Assembly: GCF_030159595.1 (NCBI RefSeq)
Contig: NZ_BSKJ01000013.1
Coordinates: 100,938 to 164,937 of the forward strand
Origin: Pseudomonas putida
Lineage (GTDB): Bacteria; Pseudomonadota; Gammaproteobacteria; Pseudomonadales; Pseudomonadaceae
Reading direction: 5' to 3'
Length of the DNA stretch: 64,000 nt
Positions within the stretch are counted from its first letter, which is position 1. Every line of letters starts with the position of its first letter. The notes below the pieces were generated by a model. It saw nothing but the letters and a program-made list of their open reading frames with translations. It had not been told where the DNA came from and ran no database searches. The translations under genes and the position numbers were made by a program. Shown here piece after piece: positions 50,797 through 60,301 of this stretch.

Positions 50797-51435
50797 ATGC
50801 AAACTCGCAAAACCGGTGTACGCGCCCAGCAAGCCGACCGCACCCGGGACAACATTCTCAAGGCCGCAGTAAAGGTCTTCAGCAAGGAAGGCTTCACCGG
50901 CGGGCGCATCGAGCAGATCTCCACGTTGGCCGAGTCCAACGACCGGATGATCTATTACTACTTCGGCAGCAAGGAAAAGCTGTTCATCAGTGTGCTGGAG
51001 CACATCTACGCCAGCTTCAACCAGGCTGAAGCCAAGCTGCGCATCGACCTCGACGACCCGGAAAAAGCCCTGCGTGAGCTGGTGGCGTTCATCTGGGACT
51101 ACTATGTGCGTCACCCCGAATTCGTCACTATTCTTGCCACTGAAAACCTTCACCAGGGCCAGCACGCGCGCAAGTCGCAAAACCTCAAGGCGCTGTCCGG
51201 TGAGGCGGTCGGCGTGCTGCGGCCGATCATCGAGGCGGGGCAGGCCAAAGGCCTGTTTCGCGCCGACATCGACATTACCCACGCCTACCTGATGATTGCC
51301 TCGCTCTGCTACTTCTATAACTCCAACCGCCATACCCTCAGCTCGTTCCTGGCCGTGGACCTGGCCGACAAGCAGGCCAAGGCCGACTGGCTGGCCTTCA
51401 TCAGCGACCTGGCCCTGCGCGGCCTGCGCCGCTGA
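50797..51435 (+). CDS. nicS: TetR-family regulator of nicAB
   Basis: 212 aa. TetR HTH: RDNILKAAVKVFSKEGFTGG, RIEQISTLAESNDRMIYYYF, GSKEKLFISVLEHIY. The C-terminal part is a typical ligand-binding helical bundle (ALRELVAFIWDYYVRHPEFV). Position next to nicBA matches NicS of P. putida, which represses nicAB and responds to 6-hydroxynicotinate/nicotinate. Its stop is 3 bp from the convergent nicB stop. A symmetric site in front of nicA (55542-55563) is its probable target. Confidence 0.85.
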   Translation: MQTRKTGVRAQQADRTRDNILKAAVKVFSKEGFTGGRIEQISTLAESNDRMIYYYFGSKEKLFISVLEHIYASFNQAEAKLRIDLDDPEKALRELVAFIWDYYVRHPEFVTILATENLHQGQHARKSQNLKALSGEAVGVLRPIIEAGQAKGLFRADIDITHAYLMIASLCYFYNSNRHTLSSFLAVDLADKQAKADWLAFISDLALRGLRR

Positions 51436-51438
51436 GCG

Positions 51439-54400
51439 TCAGTGGCTGCCGGGGTTGGCGCGTACCTGTGCGGCCTTGGCTGCCAGCCCTTGCCAGGCCG
51501 GTTTGTCGCCAGCAAAGCGCTGGCGCAGGTAGGCCGCCAGGTCAGCGACCTGTCGGTCCGACAGGCTGTCCTTGAAGCCGGGCATGTAGCCAAGGTCGCG
51601 GGTTGCCGGGGTCGGAATGCCGTGCAGCACCACACGCAGCAGGTTGTCCGGCAGGTCGCTGTGGACGTTGCTGTTCACCGCCATGGACGGGCTCACACCA
51701 AACAGCTTCGGCCCCAGGCCATCGCTGTGGCAGGCCAGGCACGCGCCTTTGAATACCCGCTCGCCGTTGCTCAGCGACACCTGGGTATCTGCTTGTGGTG
51801 CGGCCCTGGCGGCAGGCGCCGCAGGTTCGCCGTCGAGCGAGCTGAGGTAATGAGCAATAGCGCGTACATCGCTTTTGGGCAATGTGGCTAGCTCGCTGAC
51901 CACGGGTCCCATCGGACCTGCCGCTACACCGTGCTTGTCGGAAAAACCGGTGCTCAGGTAGCTGAACAGTTCGTCCTCGCTCCACGGTGTGGCCGACTTG
52001 CCCAGGGCATTCAGTGCCGGCGCTTCCCAGCCGTCGACCCTGCCACCGGCAAGGTAGCTGCTGCCGGCTTTTTCCGCGCCCATCAGGTTGCGCGGTGAGT
52101 GGCAAGCCGTGCAGTGGCCCAGGCCGTCGACCAGGTAGGCGCCACGGTTCCACTGTGCACTGCGTTGTGGGTCGGGCTGGTATTCGCCGCGTTGCAGAAA
52201 CAGCGCATTCCAGCCGGCCATCAGCGGGCGCTGGTTGAACGGGAAGCGCATGTCGTTGGCGGGCGCCGCCTGGCGTACCGGGGTTTGCGACATCAGGTAG
52301 GCATACAGCGCCTGCATGTCGGCATCGTTGATGTTGCGAAAGGAGGTGTAGGGGAAGGCCGGGTAAAGGTGCCGGCCATCGCGGCTGATGCCTTCCCGCA
52401 TGGCGCGCTCGAAGGCGGCGAACGACCAGCGGCCAATGCCGGTTTCCGGGTCGGGGGTGATGTTGGTGCTGTACAGCGTGCCGAACGGCGTATCCATCGC
52501 CAACCCACCCGCATTCACCTTGCCGCCGCTGACCGTGTGGCACACGGCGCAGTCGCCGGCCGCCGCCACCTGACGCCCGCGTTCGAGCATCGAAGCCGAC
52601 CAACTGCCAGCACCCGGCGGCGTTACCGGGGCGATGTCGGCGCGCCAGGGCAGGGCGGTGGCGAGCATGCCCAGGGCTGCGCCAAACACCCCGGCCAGCG
52701 AACCGAAGAACCACTTGGAACGCTTCTTCGTGGGCTGCTCCTGTGTGGCGGCATCAGGCCCCAGGCCTTCGCCACCGAGCGCGGCGCGCACCCGTTCGGC
52801 GGTGATCGGCAGCTCGCGGAAGCGGATGCCGGTGGCGTCGAAAATGGCGTTGGCGATGGCGGCTGCGCTGGGTACCGAGGCGGATTCGCCACTGCCCATC
52901 GGCGGCTCGTGCTGGCGCGGCAGCATCATTACATCGATGGCCGGCAACTCGGGGAAGGTCAATATCGGGTAGCCGCCCCATTCCTTGCTCGCCACCGTCG
53001 ATTCTTCGAAGCTGACCTGTTCCTTGAGCACGCGGCTGGTGGACTGGATGACATTGCCATGGATCTGGTGGCGCACGCCCTCCGGGTTGACCATCATCCC
53101 GGCATCGTGGCCAATCACCACGCGGGTGACGGCGACCTCGCCGGTGCGCCGGTCTACCGCGACATCGGCCACCCACGCCGCCCAGGCTGCACCGAAGCCG
53201 GGGAACTTGCTGTGGATGTAGCGTGCATAGGCAAAGCCACGGCCGCGCAGTACGTCACCTTCGGCCTGCGTCTGCATGGGCTGGGTATGCGGCTGCCACG
53301 CGGCGCGTTCGGCGGTGGCCTTGACCAGGTCGATGGCACGCGGGTCGGACAGGTGCTTGAGGCGATACTCGACCGGATCGACGCCAGCCGCAAAAGCCAG
53401 TTCGTCAATGTACGACTCGTGGGCGAAGCTGTTGGGCATGGCCGACACACCCCGCATCCACGAGGCGCGCACCAGCGGCGTCATGTCGTTGATGGTGACG
53501 CGCATGTGCTCGTAGTCATAAGGTGGGATCGAGGTCCGGTCGCCCATCTCGAACAGCGCCGGTACAGGCTCCACCGCGCCGGTCAGCAGCAGGGCCAGGG
53601 TGGGGGCACCGTTGGACGGGTAGCTGGTCTGGAAGTCGTAGGCGGCCACGCTGCCGTCGGCATTCAGGCCGCCGTCGATTTCCATCAGTTGCGCGGTGCC
53701 CTTGGGTTCCCACACATGCTCCTGCTCGCGGGTCAGTTGTACCCGCACCGGGCGCTGCACGGCACGCGACAGCAGCACTGCATCGGCGCAGACGTCGTCG
53801 GCGCAGTTGCGGCCATAGCAACCGGCGGCCTCCATGCGAATGATTTCGATGCGGTCTTCGGCGCATTCCAGCAGCCAGGCAAGGTCGGCGCGCAGCAGGT
53901 GCGGGTTTTGCGTGCCGGACCACACGCGGATTGGCCCTTCGGTGAAATCGGCCAGCGCGCACGACGGGCCGATCGATGCATGAAGCTGGTAAGGCCACAG
54001 GTAGCTGCGGCTTAGCCGCTGGCTGGCATTGGCGATACCGCCGTCGACATCACCCTTGTCCAGCACGGTGCGCTGTACGCGTGGGTTGTCGCGGATGGCC
54101 TGGGCGACATCGCTGAGATCGGGCAGCTTGCCGGTAAAGGGCTTCCAGCTGACCTTCAGCTCATGGGCGGCGCGAATGGCCTGTTCTTCGCGCTCGGCCA
54201 CCACACCGACGAAATCGCGGATGACCACCACAGCCACCACGCCGGGTACATGGGCGATGGAGGTTTCATCGACCGCCAGCAGGCTGTTGCCAACGAAGTC
54301 GCCGCTGTCATGGCCGGCGTAGGGGGGGCGGATGACACGGCCGTGCAACATGTCGGGCAGGCGCATGTCGTGCACATAGGTCAGCTCGCCGGTGGCCTTG

Positions 54401-55002
54401 CCGGGGATGTCCACCCGTGCGGCGCTGCGCCCGACCAAGCGATAGTCCTCGATGGCTTTGAGCGGGGCGTCGTCGGCGATGTACAGCTGGTGGCTTTTAC
54501 CTTGCACCAGTTCGGCAAAGCTCAGCGTGCTGCCATCGCTGGCGATCGCTGCGCCTTCTTCAATGCGCAGGGCTTCGGGGGCGCAGGCAAACCGCTGCGC
54601 GGCTTGTTGCAGCAGAAAGCGCCGGGCTGTGGCGGCGGCCTTGCGCAGGGGCACGGCGGAAATCTGCAGGGTGGCGCTGGCAATGGTTGCGCCCTGGTTG
54701 GGGGCCCGCTCGGTGTCGCCCAGCACCATGTGCACCTGGTCCATGCGCAGGTCCAACTCTTCGGCGACAATCTGCGCCAGCGAGGTGCGAATGCCGGTGC
54801 CCAGGTCGACGTGGCCGTTGAAGGCGTAAACCATTCCGTCGTCGCTGACGGCAATGAACAATGCCAGCTCGCGCTCCTTGATCACGGGCGTCACGCCCTT
54901 GGCCACGGGGCCGGACGGCGGGGTGATCTGGTCGACGATCAGCAGTACGCCAGCCTTGGCCAGCAACTGGTCGCGGCTGGGCACCTGTTGCGAGTGGTTC
55001 AT
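51439..55002 (-). CDS. nicB: Nicotinate dehydrogenase, large subunit with cytochrome c domains
   Basis: 1187 aa from ATG 55002. The first ~750 residues are a molybdopterin-binding xanthine-dehydrogenase/IorB-type domain (YVHDMRLPDMLHGRVIRPPY, VVVIRDFVGVVAEREEQAIR, GRGFAYARYIHSKFPGFGAA, MGSGESASVPSAAAIANAIF). A hydrophobic segment near 765 (FFGSLAGVFGAALGMLATAL) anchors it. Three c-type heme motifs follow: CAVCH (~818), CTACH (~966), CLACH (~1090). With NicA it hydroxylates nicotinate to 6-hydroxynicotinate and passes electrons through the hemes to the respiratory chain instead of NAD. Overlaps nicA by 4 bp. Confidence 0.96.
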   Translation of the reverse strand: MNHSQQVPSRDQLLAKAGVLLIVDQITPPSGPVAKGVTPVIKERELALFIAVSDDGMVYAFNGHVDLGTGIRTSLAQIVAEELDLRMDQVHMVLGDTERAPNQGATIASATLQISAVPLRKAAATARRFLLQQAAQRFACAPEALRIEEGAAIASDGSTLSFAELVQGKSHQLYIADDAPLKAIEDYRLVGRSAARVDIPGKATGELTYVHDMRLPDMLHGRVIRPPYAGHDSGDFVGNSLLAVDETSIAHVPGVVAVVVIRDFVGVVAEREEQAIRAAHELKVSWKPFTGKLPDLSDVAQAIRDNPRVQRTVLDKGDVDGGIANASQRLSRSYLWPYQLHASIGPSCALADFTEGPIRVWSGTQNPHLLRADLAWLLECAEDRIEIIRMEAAGCYGRNCADDVCADAVLLSRAVQRPVRVQLTREQEHVWEPKGTAQLMEIDGGLNADGSVAAYDFQTSYPSNGAPTLALLLTGAVEPVPALFEMGDRTSIPPYDYEHMRVTINDMTPLVRASWMRGVSAMPNSFAHESYIDELAFAAGVDPVEYRLKHLSDPRAIDLVKATAERAAWQPHTQPMQTQAEGDVLRGRGFAYARYIHSKFPGFGAAWAAWVADVAVDRRTGEVAVTRVVIGHDAGMMVNPEGVRHQIHGNVIQSTSRVLKEQVSFEESTVASKEWGGYPILTFPELPAIDVMMLPRQHEPPMGSGESASVPSAAAIANAIFDATGIRFRELPITAERVRAALGGEGLGPDAATQEQPTKKRSKWFFGSLAGVFGAALGMLATALPWRADIAPVTPPGAGSWSASMLERGRQVAAAGDCAVCHTVSGGKVNAGGLAMDTPFGTLYSTNITPDPETGIGRWSFAAFERAMREGISRDGRHLYPAFPYTSFRNINDADMQALYAYLMSQTPVRQAAPANDMRFPFNQRPLMAGWNALFLQRGEYQPDPQRSAQWNRGAYLVDGLGHCTACHSPRNLMGAEKAGSSYLAGGRVDGWEAPALNALGKSATPWSEDELFSYLSTGFSDKHGVAAGPMGPVVSELATLPKSDVRAIAHYLSSLDGEPAAPAARAAPQADTQVSLSNGERVFKGACLACHSDGLGPKLFGVSPSMAVNSNVHSDLPDNLLRVVLHGIPTPATRDLGYMPGFKDSLSDRQVADLAAYLRQRFAGDKPAWQGLAAKAAQVRANPGSH

Positions 55003-55472
55003 GCTTTGCTCCGGGTCTGTGCCGCGCGGCGCACGGCGCGCAGGATTTCGACGTGGGTGCCGCAGCGGCACAGGTTGCCGCGCAGTTCGTTGCGGATCTG
55101 TTCGTCGCTGGGGTCGGGGATGCGGTCGAGCAGGGCCTTGGCGGTCATGATCATGCCGTTCATGCAGTAGCCGCACTGGGCTGCCTGTTCGTCGATGAAC
55201 GCCTGTTGCACCGGGTGTGGCGCGGCCTTGCTGCCCAGCCCTTCGAGGGTGGTGACGTCACGGCCTTCGGCGCCGGCCAAGGGGATGACGCACGAGCGTG
55301 CGGCCACGCCGTCGATGATTACCGTGCACGCCCCGCATTCGCCCAGGCCGCAGCCGTACTTGGGGCCGTTCAGGCACAGGTCGTTGCGCAGGATCAGCAA
55401 CAGCGGCGTGTCGGGCATGGCGCTGACTTCGACGGGCTGGCCGTTGATCCGCAGGGAGATGGTTGTTTGCAT
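54999..55472 (-). CDS. nicA: Nicotinate dehydrogenase, small iron-sulfur subunit
   Basis: 157 aa from ATG 55472. Two [2Fe-2S] clusters: plant-ferredoxin type KYGCGLGECGACTVIIDG plus an early cysteine region (LNGPKYGC), and the C-terminal helical domain with QCGYCMNGMIMTAKALL and NLCRCGTHVEILRAV. Standard small subunit of molybdenum hydroxylases. Its stop overlaps the nicB start (ATGA, 54999-55002), so the two are translationally coupled. Transcribed from the region carrying the probable NicS site. Confidence 0.96.
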   Translation of the reverse strand: MQTTISLRINGQPVEVSAMPDTPLLLILRNDLCLNGPKYGCGLGECGACTVIIDGVAARSCVIPLAGAEGRDVTTLEGLGSKAAPHPVQQAFIDEQAAQCGYCMNGMIMTAKALLDRIPDPSDEQIRNELRGNLCRCGTHVEILRAVRRAAQTRSKA

Positions 55473-55541
55473 TGTTGGCTCATCTCTGGAGGTTGCTTGC
55501 GCTACCGAAGGACTCAAATGGGGCGAGAAATTCGGTAAGTA

Positions 55542-55563
55542 CTCACTACATGAAATGAGTGAG
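55542..55563. promoter_or_regulatory. Probable NicS operator in the nicAB promoter
   Basis: CTCACT (55542-55547) and AGTGAG (55558-55563) form a perfect inverted repeat with a 10-bp spacer that also contains TCATTTCATG-like symmetry on the minus strand. It lies 70 bp upstream of nicA. TetR regulators bind such dyads; assignment to NicS is inferred from position. Confidence 0.6.
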
Positions 55564-55639
55564 CAAGAAGCAGGCCAGGGATGATTTTTTGGGGGGTACA
55601 GTTGTGACTGGGGCTGCGTAGCAGCCCCCAGGCTTCAGG

Positions 55640-56116
55640 TCAGCTGGCGCTTTCGTCGCTGTCGATCATCTTGCGCAGCAGGTACAGGATGGCCACGCGT
55701 TCACCGGCATTCAGGCTGCCCATGCTCAGTTCGCTGATCTGCCGGGCGCAGGGGATCATTTCGTCCAGTAAGGCAGCGCCGCTGTCGGTGAGCTCGACGA
55801 TGACCTTGCGCCGGTCGCCCGGGTCTGGCGACAGTTGCACCAGTTCCCGCGCCTTCAGGCGCTCGACGATACCGCGGATGGTCGCCTGGTCCACCGCGGT
55901 GGCCTTGATCAGTTCGGCCTGGGAGCTGGGGCCGTGGTCGCGCAGGGCGCACAGGGTGACGAACTGGATCGAGGTGAGCTGCGGGTCGCAGGCCTGCTGC
56001 TGGAAGATCGCCGTGTGCCGCTGGTAGGCCTTGCGCAGCAAATGGCCGACCTGTTCGGTAACGTCGTAGGGGGTGTTGTCGAGCGGGGCGCTGCTGGGGG
56101 TGGTTTTGTTCGGCAT
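55640..56116 (-). CDS. nicR: MarR-family regulator of nic genes
   Basis: 158 aa from ATG 56116. MarR winged helix: LTSIQFVTLCALRDHGPSSQ, AELIKATAVDQATIRGIVER and LVQLSPDPGDRRKVIVELTD (the DxRxK wing). NicR of P. putida represses nicCDEFTP and nicXR, with 6-hydroxynicotinate as inducer. It follows nicX by 69 bp in the same direction, as in the known nicXR operon. Likely targets are the palindromes at 57321 and 57499. Confidence 0.93.
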   Translation of the reverse strand: MPNKTTPSSAPLDNTPYDVTEQVGHLLRKAYQRHTAIFQQQACDPQLTSIQFVTLCALRDHGPSSQAELIKATAVDQATIRGIVERLKARELVQLSPDPGDRRKVIVELTDSGAALLDEMIPCARQISELSMGSLNAGERVAILYLLRKMIDSDESAS

Positions 56117-56185
56117 AGGATGGCTTGGGCTGGTGGGAAGAGGCTGGCCGGCCGCCAATAGCGGAGCGCCCGGCCAGTATAACCC

Positions 56186-57238
56186 CTATCGCGCCCGCGA
56201 CTCCTCTGGTGCGACCACGTCGCCGGCCAGCACCACTGCCTGGTCATCCAGGTAGATGTCGCAGTTGCGCAGCGGGATGTCCAGGTGGCATGGGGTTTTG
56301 CGCTTGCCGCCGACCTCGGTGTTGGGCCCGGTGGAGAACAGGAAGTTGCCGTAGAAGGCGCGGGCGTCCATGCACATGCCGTCGTTGCGGTCGTGCAGGC
56401 CCATGGCCGTCCACTGCGCGCGCGGCTGCAGGCCCCAGCCGATGTGCGAGATGCCGTACACCTCGGGGTCGTTGAAGTATTTCATGTAGTCACGCAGGTA
56501 CTCGGCCTCGAAGCCCCCATGGATGCCGGTGATGAAGCCTTTTTCGATCTCCAGGGTAATGCGTTCGCGGCAGTAGTTCTTGAACGGCAGGATGATATCG
56601 CCCACGTCCAGCACCAGCGTGCCCTCGGCGCTGTCTTCGTTCGGCCAGGTGAACAGGAAGCCGCTGGGCCAGTGGTCCCAGCGCCCCGGCTCGTCGGCAA
56701 AGCCGTATTCGGTCACGGCCGGGTACTGGCCGAGCGGGGCGTGGAAGTCGCTGCCAGCCTTGGACCGCACATGCATGCTGCGCGCCTGTTTCAGCAGGGT
56801 TTCGGCGGCCAGCACGCGGCGTTTGTCGTCTTCGGTCGGCAGCATGCGCGCCAGCACCTCCGGCGGCTCCACGGCCAGCAGGATGCGCGTGCCGGTCTTG
56901 AGGATCTGCTCCTGCTCGGGCGAATGCAGCAGCATCATGGTGTCGACGATCAGGTCGGCTGCTTCCAGCGCCCGCTGCGCCGCCAGGTTGCCGGTAAGTG
57001 CGGTGTCGCCGCAGTAGGCGGTCATGTCGTTGCCCATCGCCGTGGGGTGGTTGAACGCGGGCAGCTCCACCGCATACACCTTGGCCTTCAGGCGCTGCGC
57101 GGCCTCCATTGCAGCGTTGACCGTGCGCGGGTCGGAGTAGTGGCTCTTGAGCACGGCGACGCTCTGCGTCTCGTCCACGCGGGACAGCTTCAGTACCTGC
57201 TCGAACATCTGGGTCAGTTGCGCGTTGCTCACCGGCAT
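56186..57238 (-). CDS. nicX: 2,5-dihydroxypyridine 5,6-dioxygenase
   Basis: 350 aa from ATG 57238. The iron ligands known for NicX fall at the expected places: His265 in YGISHIGWGLQ, His318 and Asp320 in TPCHLDIPL. Unlike other ring-cleaving dioxygenases it belongs to its own family (related to leucyl aminopeptidase-like folds). It opens 2,5-dihydroxypyridine with O2 to N-formylmaleamate. First gene of nicXR, divergent from nicC across 330 bp. Confidence 0.97.
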   Translation of the reverse strand: MPVSNAQLTQMFEQVLKLSRVDETQSVAVLKSHYSDPRTVNAAMEAAQRLKAKVYAVELPAFNHPTAMGNDMTAYCGDTALTGNLAAQRALEAADLIVDTMMLLHSPEQEQILKTGTRILLAVEPPEVLARMLPTEDDKRRVLAAETLLKQARSMHVRSKAGSDFHAPLGQYPAVTEYGFADEPGRWDHWPSGFLFTWPNEDSAEGTLVLDVGDIILPFKNYCRERITLEIEKGFITGIHGGFEAEYLRDYMKYFNDPEVYGISHIGWGLQPRAQWTAMGLHDRNDGMCMDARAFYGNFLFSTGPNTEVGGKRKTPCHLDIPLRNCDIYLDDQAVVLAGDVVAPEESRAR

Positions 57239-57320
57239 TGGGGTTCTCCTGGGCGGCGTTGGCGGGGGAGAGGTGCTGCACCATGGCAGTGCCTGGCGCT
57301 TCATCTCGGTGCAAATTAAT

Positions 57321-57510
57321 AGTGTGTACGCCCTACTTTTGCAGATGAAAGCGCATCCCGCCGACAAGCGCAAGTTATCTCTCAAACGTTACCGATTCAC
57401 ACAATTAGCCAATGTTTGCGGTAACAATTCTGCTGCAATGCTTTTCGATCAGGTGTTTGAAAAATATTTGTTCGCCCCTCTTTCCAAAAATCAATTACAG
57501 CGTATACGCT
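57321..57510. promoter_or_regulatory. NicR-type operators in the nicX/nicC divergent region
   Basis: AGCGTATACGCT (57499-57510) is a perfect 12-bp palindrome about 59 bp before nicC. AGTGTGTACGCC (57321-57332) is an imperfect copy (9 of 12) about 83 bp before nicX. One per direction, as expected for NicR control of both operons. The AT-rich stretch between (57400-57495) should hold the promoters. Confidence 0.75.
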
Positions 57511-57568
57511 CTAAATCGTCAGGCGGTCGAGCCGCTGGCCACACATCAGAACAAGAGGAGAGATACCC

Positions 57569-58717
57569 ATGCGGGGTAGGCAGAAAATTGCAATCGTCGG
57601 TGCAGGTCTGGGTGGGGCAGCCGCCGCCACGTTGCTGCAACAGGCCGGGTTCGATGTCGAGGTGTTCGAGCAGGCGCCGGCGTTCACCCGCCTTGGTGCG
57701 GGCATTCATATCGGCCCTAACGTGATGAAAATCTTCCGTCGCATGGGGCTGGAGCAGAAGCTGGAGCTGATGGGCTCGCACCCGGACTTCTGGTTCAGCC
57801 GCGACGGCAATACGGGTGATTACCTGTCGCGTATTCCGCTGGGTGAATTTGCCCGCCGCGAGTACGGCGCCGCCTACATCACCATCCACCGTGGCGACCT
57901 TCACGCGCTGCAAATCGACGCGATCAAGCCGGGCACCGTGCATTTTGGCAAGCGCCTGGAAAAGATCGTCGACGAAGGCGACCAGGTGCGCCTGGACTTC
58001 GCCGACGGCACGCACACCGTGGCCGATATCGTCATCGGTGCCGATGGCATCCATTCGAAGATCCGCGAAGAGCTGCTAGGCGCCGAAGCGCCGCACTACA
58101 GCGGCTGGGTCGCGCACCGGGCACTGATCCGTGGGGTGAACCTGGCGCAGCACGCCGACGTGTTCGAGCCCTGCGTGAAGTGGTGGTCCGAAGACCGCCA
58201 CATGATGGTCTACTACACCACCGGCAAGCGCGACGAGTACTACTTCGTCACCGGCGTACCGCATGAGGCCTGGGACTTCCAGGGCGCGTACGTCGACAGC
58301 AGCCAGGAAGAAATGCGCGCCGCCTTCGAGGGTTACCACCCCACCGTGCAGAAGCTGATCGACGCCACCGAATCGATCACCAAGTGGCCGCTGCGCAACC
58401 GTAACCCCTTGCCGCTGTGGAGCCGTGGCCGCCTGGTCATGCTGGGTGACGCCTGCCATCCGATGAAGCCGCACATGGCCCAGGGTGCCTGCATGGCCAT
58501 CGAGGACGCGGCCATGCTGACCCGCTGCCTGCAAGAGACCGGGCTGTCCGACCACCGCACTGCATTCGCCCTGTACGAGGCCAACCGCAAAGAGCGCGCA
58601 TCGCAGGTGCAGTCGGTATCGAACGCCAACACCTGGCTCTACACCCAGGAAGACCCGGCCTGGGTCTACGGCTATGACCTCTACGCGCAGCAGCTCAAAA
58701 GCGGGGAGGCCGCATGA
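57569..58717 (+). CDS. nicC: 6-hydroxynicotinate 3-monooxygenase
   Basis: 382 aa, the length of NicC; ATG 57569 has AGAGGAGAG 8 bp upstream. Class A flavoprotein: FAD loop IAIVGAGLGGAAAATLLQQA, RLGAGIHIGPNVMKIFRRMG, VIGADGIHSKIREELLG, and LVMLGDACHPMKPHMAQGAC. It decarboxylates and hydroxylates 6-hydroxynicotinate to 2,5-dihydroxypyridine using NADH and O2. First gene of nicCDEFTP; its stop overlaps the nicD start by 4 bp. Confidence 0.97.
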   Translation: MRGRQKIAIVGAGLGGAAAATLLQQAGFDVEVFEQAPAFTRLGAGIHIGPNVMKIFRRMGLEQKLELMGSHPDFWFSRDGNTGDYLSRIPLGEFARREYGAAYITIHRGDLHALQIDAIKPGTVHFGKRLEKIVDEGDQVRLDFADGTHTVADIVIGADGIHSKIREELLGAEAPHYSGWVAHRALIRGVNLAQHADVFEPCVKWWSEDRHMMVYYTTGKRDEYYFVTGVPHEAWDFQGAYVDSSQEEMRAAFEGYHPTVQKLIDATESITKWPLRNRNPLPLWSRGRLVMLGDACHPMKPHMAQGACMAIEDAAMLTRCLQETGLSDHRTAFALYEANRKERASQVQSVSNANTWLYTQEDPAWVYGYDLYAQQLKSGEAA

Positions 58718-59520
58718 GTACCTTCGTCGCCGGCGGCAACGTCAGTGCCAATGGCATCCGCCAGCATTACCTGCGCTACGGCGGCAAAGGTCATGCGCTG
58801 ATCCTGGTGCCGGGCATCACCAGCCCGGCGATTACCTGGGGCTTCGTGGCCGAGCGCCTTGGCCAGTGCTTCGATACCTATGTGCTGGATGTGCGCGGTC
58901 GCGGCCTGTCTTCAAGTGGCCCGGATCTGGATTACGGCACTGACGCCTGTGCTGCGGATATCCCGGCATTCGCCGCAGCGCTGGGCCTGAACAGCTATCA
59001 CCTGGTCGGGCACTCGATGGGGGCGCGGTTTGCTGTCCGAGCCGCAGCCCAAGGTGCGCCGGGGTTGCAGCGACTGGTGCTGATCGACCCTCCGGTGTCC
59101 GGGCCGGGGCGCCGCGCCTACCCGAGCAAGCTGCCGTGGTATGTCGACTCGATCCGCCAGGCCACGGTTGGCATGAGCGGCGACGATATGCGCGCCTTCT
59201 GTGCCACCTGGAGCGACGAGCAGTTGGCCCTGCGTGCCGAGTGGCTGCACACCTGCTACGAGCCGGCAATCGTGCGTGCCTTCGAGGACTTCCACGAGGT
59301 GGACATTCACCAAGACCTGCCCGCCGTGCGCCAGCCGGCACTGCTGATGGTGGCCGGGCGCGGCGGGGTGATCGAGCCCCGCGACATCGCCGAAATCCGC
59401 GAGCTGAAGCCGGATATCCAGGTCGTACAGGTAGACGACGCCGGCCACATGATCCCTTGGGATGACCTTGAAGGTTTCTTCGCCGCCTTTGGCGACTTCC
59501 TCGACCAACCCCTCGTCTGA
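58714..59520 (+). CDS. nicD: N-formylmaleamate deformylase
   Basis: 268 aa alpha/beta hydrolase. Nucleophile elbow LVGHSMGARFA with Ser101, acid Asp125 in LVLIDPPVSG, and the C-terminal histidine (about 244) in VDDAGHMIPWDD. The oxyanion region is VPGITSPAITWG. It releases formate from N-formylmaleamate to give maleamate. Coupled to nicC by an ATGA overlap, 13 bp before nicE. Confidence 0.96.
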   Translation: MSTFVAGGNVSANGIRQHYLRYGGKGHALILVPGITSPAITWGFVAERLGQCFDTYVLDVRGRGLSSSGPDLDYGTDACAADIPAFAAALGLNSYHLVGHSMGARFAVRAAAQGAPGLQRLVLIDPPVSGPGRRAYPSKLPWYVDSIRQATVGMSGDDMRAFCATWSDEQLALRAEWLHTCYEPAIVRAFEDFHEVDIHQDLPAVRQPALLMVAGRGGVIEPRDIAEIRELKPDIQVVQVDDAGHMIPWDDLEGFFAAFGDFLDQPLV

Positions 59521-59533
59521 CGGAGCACGAGAC

Positions 59534-60286
59534 ATGACCCAGCTATACCGCATCGGCCAGATCGTGCCGAGCTCGAACACCACCATGGAAACCGAGATCC
59601 CGGCGATGCTCAACGCACGCCAGGCGATCCGCCCCGAGCGCTTCACCTTCCACTCCAGTCGCATGCGCATGAAGCAGGTGAAGAAGGAAGAACTGGCGGC
59701 CATGGACGCCGAGTCTGACCGCTGTGCCGTGGAGCTGTCCGACGCCAAGGTCGATGTGCTCGGCTATGCCTGCCTGGTGGCGATCATGGCCATGGGCCTG
59801 GGGTATCACCGTCAATCGGAAAAGCGTTTGCAGCAGGCCACGGCCGACAACGACGCGCTGGCGCCAGTCATCACCAGCGCCGGTGCGCTGGTCGAGGCCT
59901 TGCATGTGATGAAGGCCAAGCGCATCGCCATCGTCGCCCCGTACATGAAGCCGCTGACCGAACTGGTGGTGAACTACATCCGCGAGGAAGGCTTCGAGGT
60001 GCAGGACTGGCGTGCGCTGGAAATCCCCGACAACCTCGCCGTGGCCCGCCACGACCCGGCCAACCTGCCAGGCATTGTCGCTGGCATGAACCTGGAAGGC
60101 GTGGATGTGGTCGTGCTCTCGGCCTGCGTGCAGATGCAGTCGCTGCCTGCAGTGGCCAAGGTCGAGGCGCAAACCGGCAAGCCGGTGGTCACCGCAGCCA
60201 TCGCCACCACCTACGCCATGCTCAAGGCGCTGGACCTCGAACCGATCGTGCCGGGCGCCGGTGCCCTGCTGTCGGGCGCTTACTGA
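59534..60286 (+). CDS. nicE: Maleate isomerase
   Basis: 250 aa from ATG 59534 (GGAGCACG upstream). Asp/Glu racemase-like fold with the two catalytic cysteines: Cys80 in VLGYACLVAIMAMG and Cys198 in VVLSACVQMQSLPA; N-terminal YRIGQIVPSSNTTMETEIPA is the substrate-binding loop. Converts maleate (cis) to fumarate (trans), the last step before central metabolism. Between nicD and nicF in the operon. Confidence 0.96.
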   Translation: MTQLYRIGQIVPSSNTTMETEIPAMLNARQAIRPERFTFHSSRMRMKQVKKEELAAMDAESDRCAVELSDAKVDVLGYACLVAIMAMGLGYHRQSEKRLQQATADNDALAPVITSAGALVEALHVMKAKRIAIVAPYMKPLTELVVNYIREEGFEVQDWRALEIPDNLAVARHDPANLPGIVAGMNLEGVDVVVLSACVQMQSLPAVAKVEAQTGKPVVTAAIATTYAMLKALDLEPIVPGAGALLSGAY

Positions 60287-60301
60287 AATCGGGAGGCGGA
60301 C

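Noticed and set aside
52099..54015. Plus-strand frame of 638 codons inside nicB
   Set aside because: Antisense shadow of the NicB coding sequence, with no start signal and no domain.
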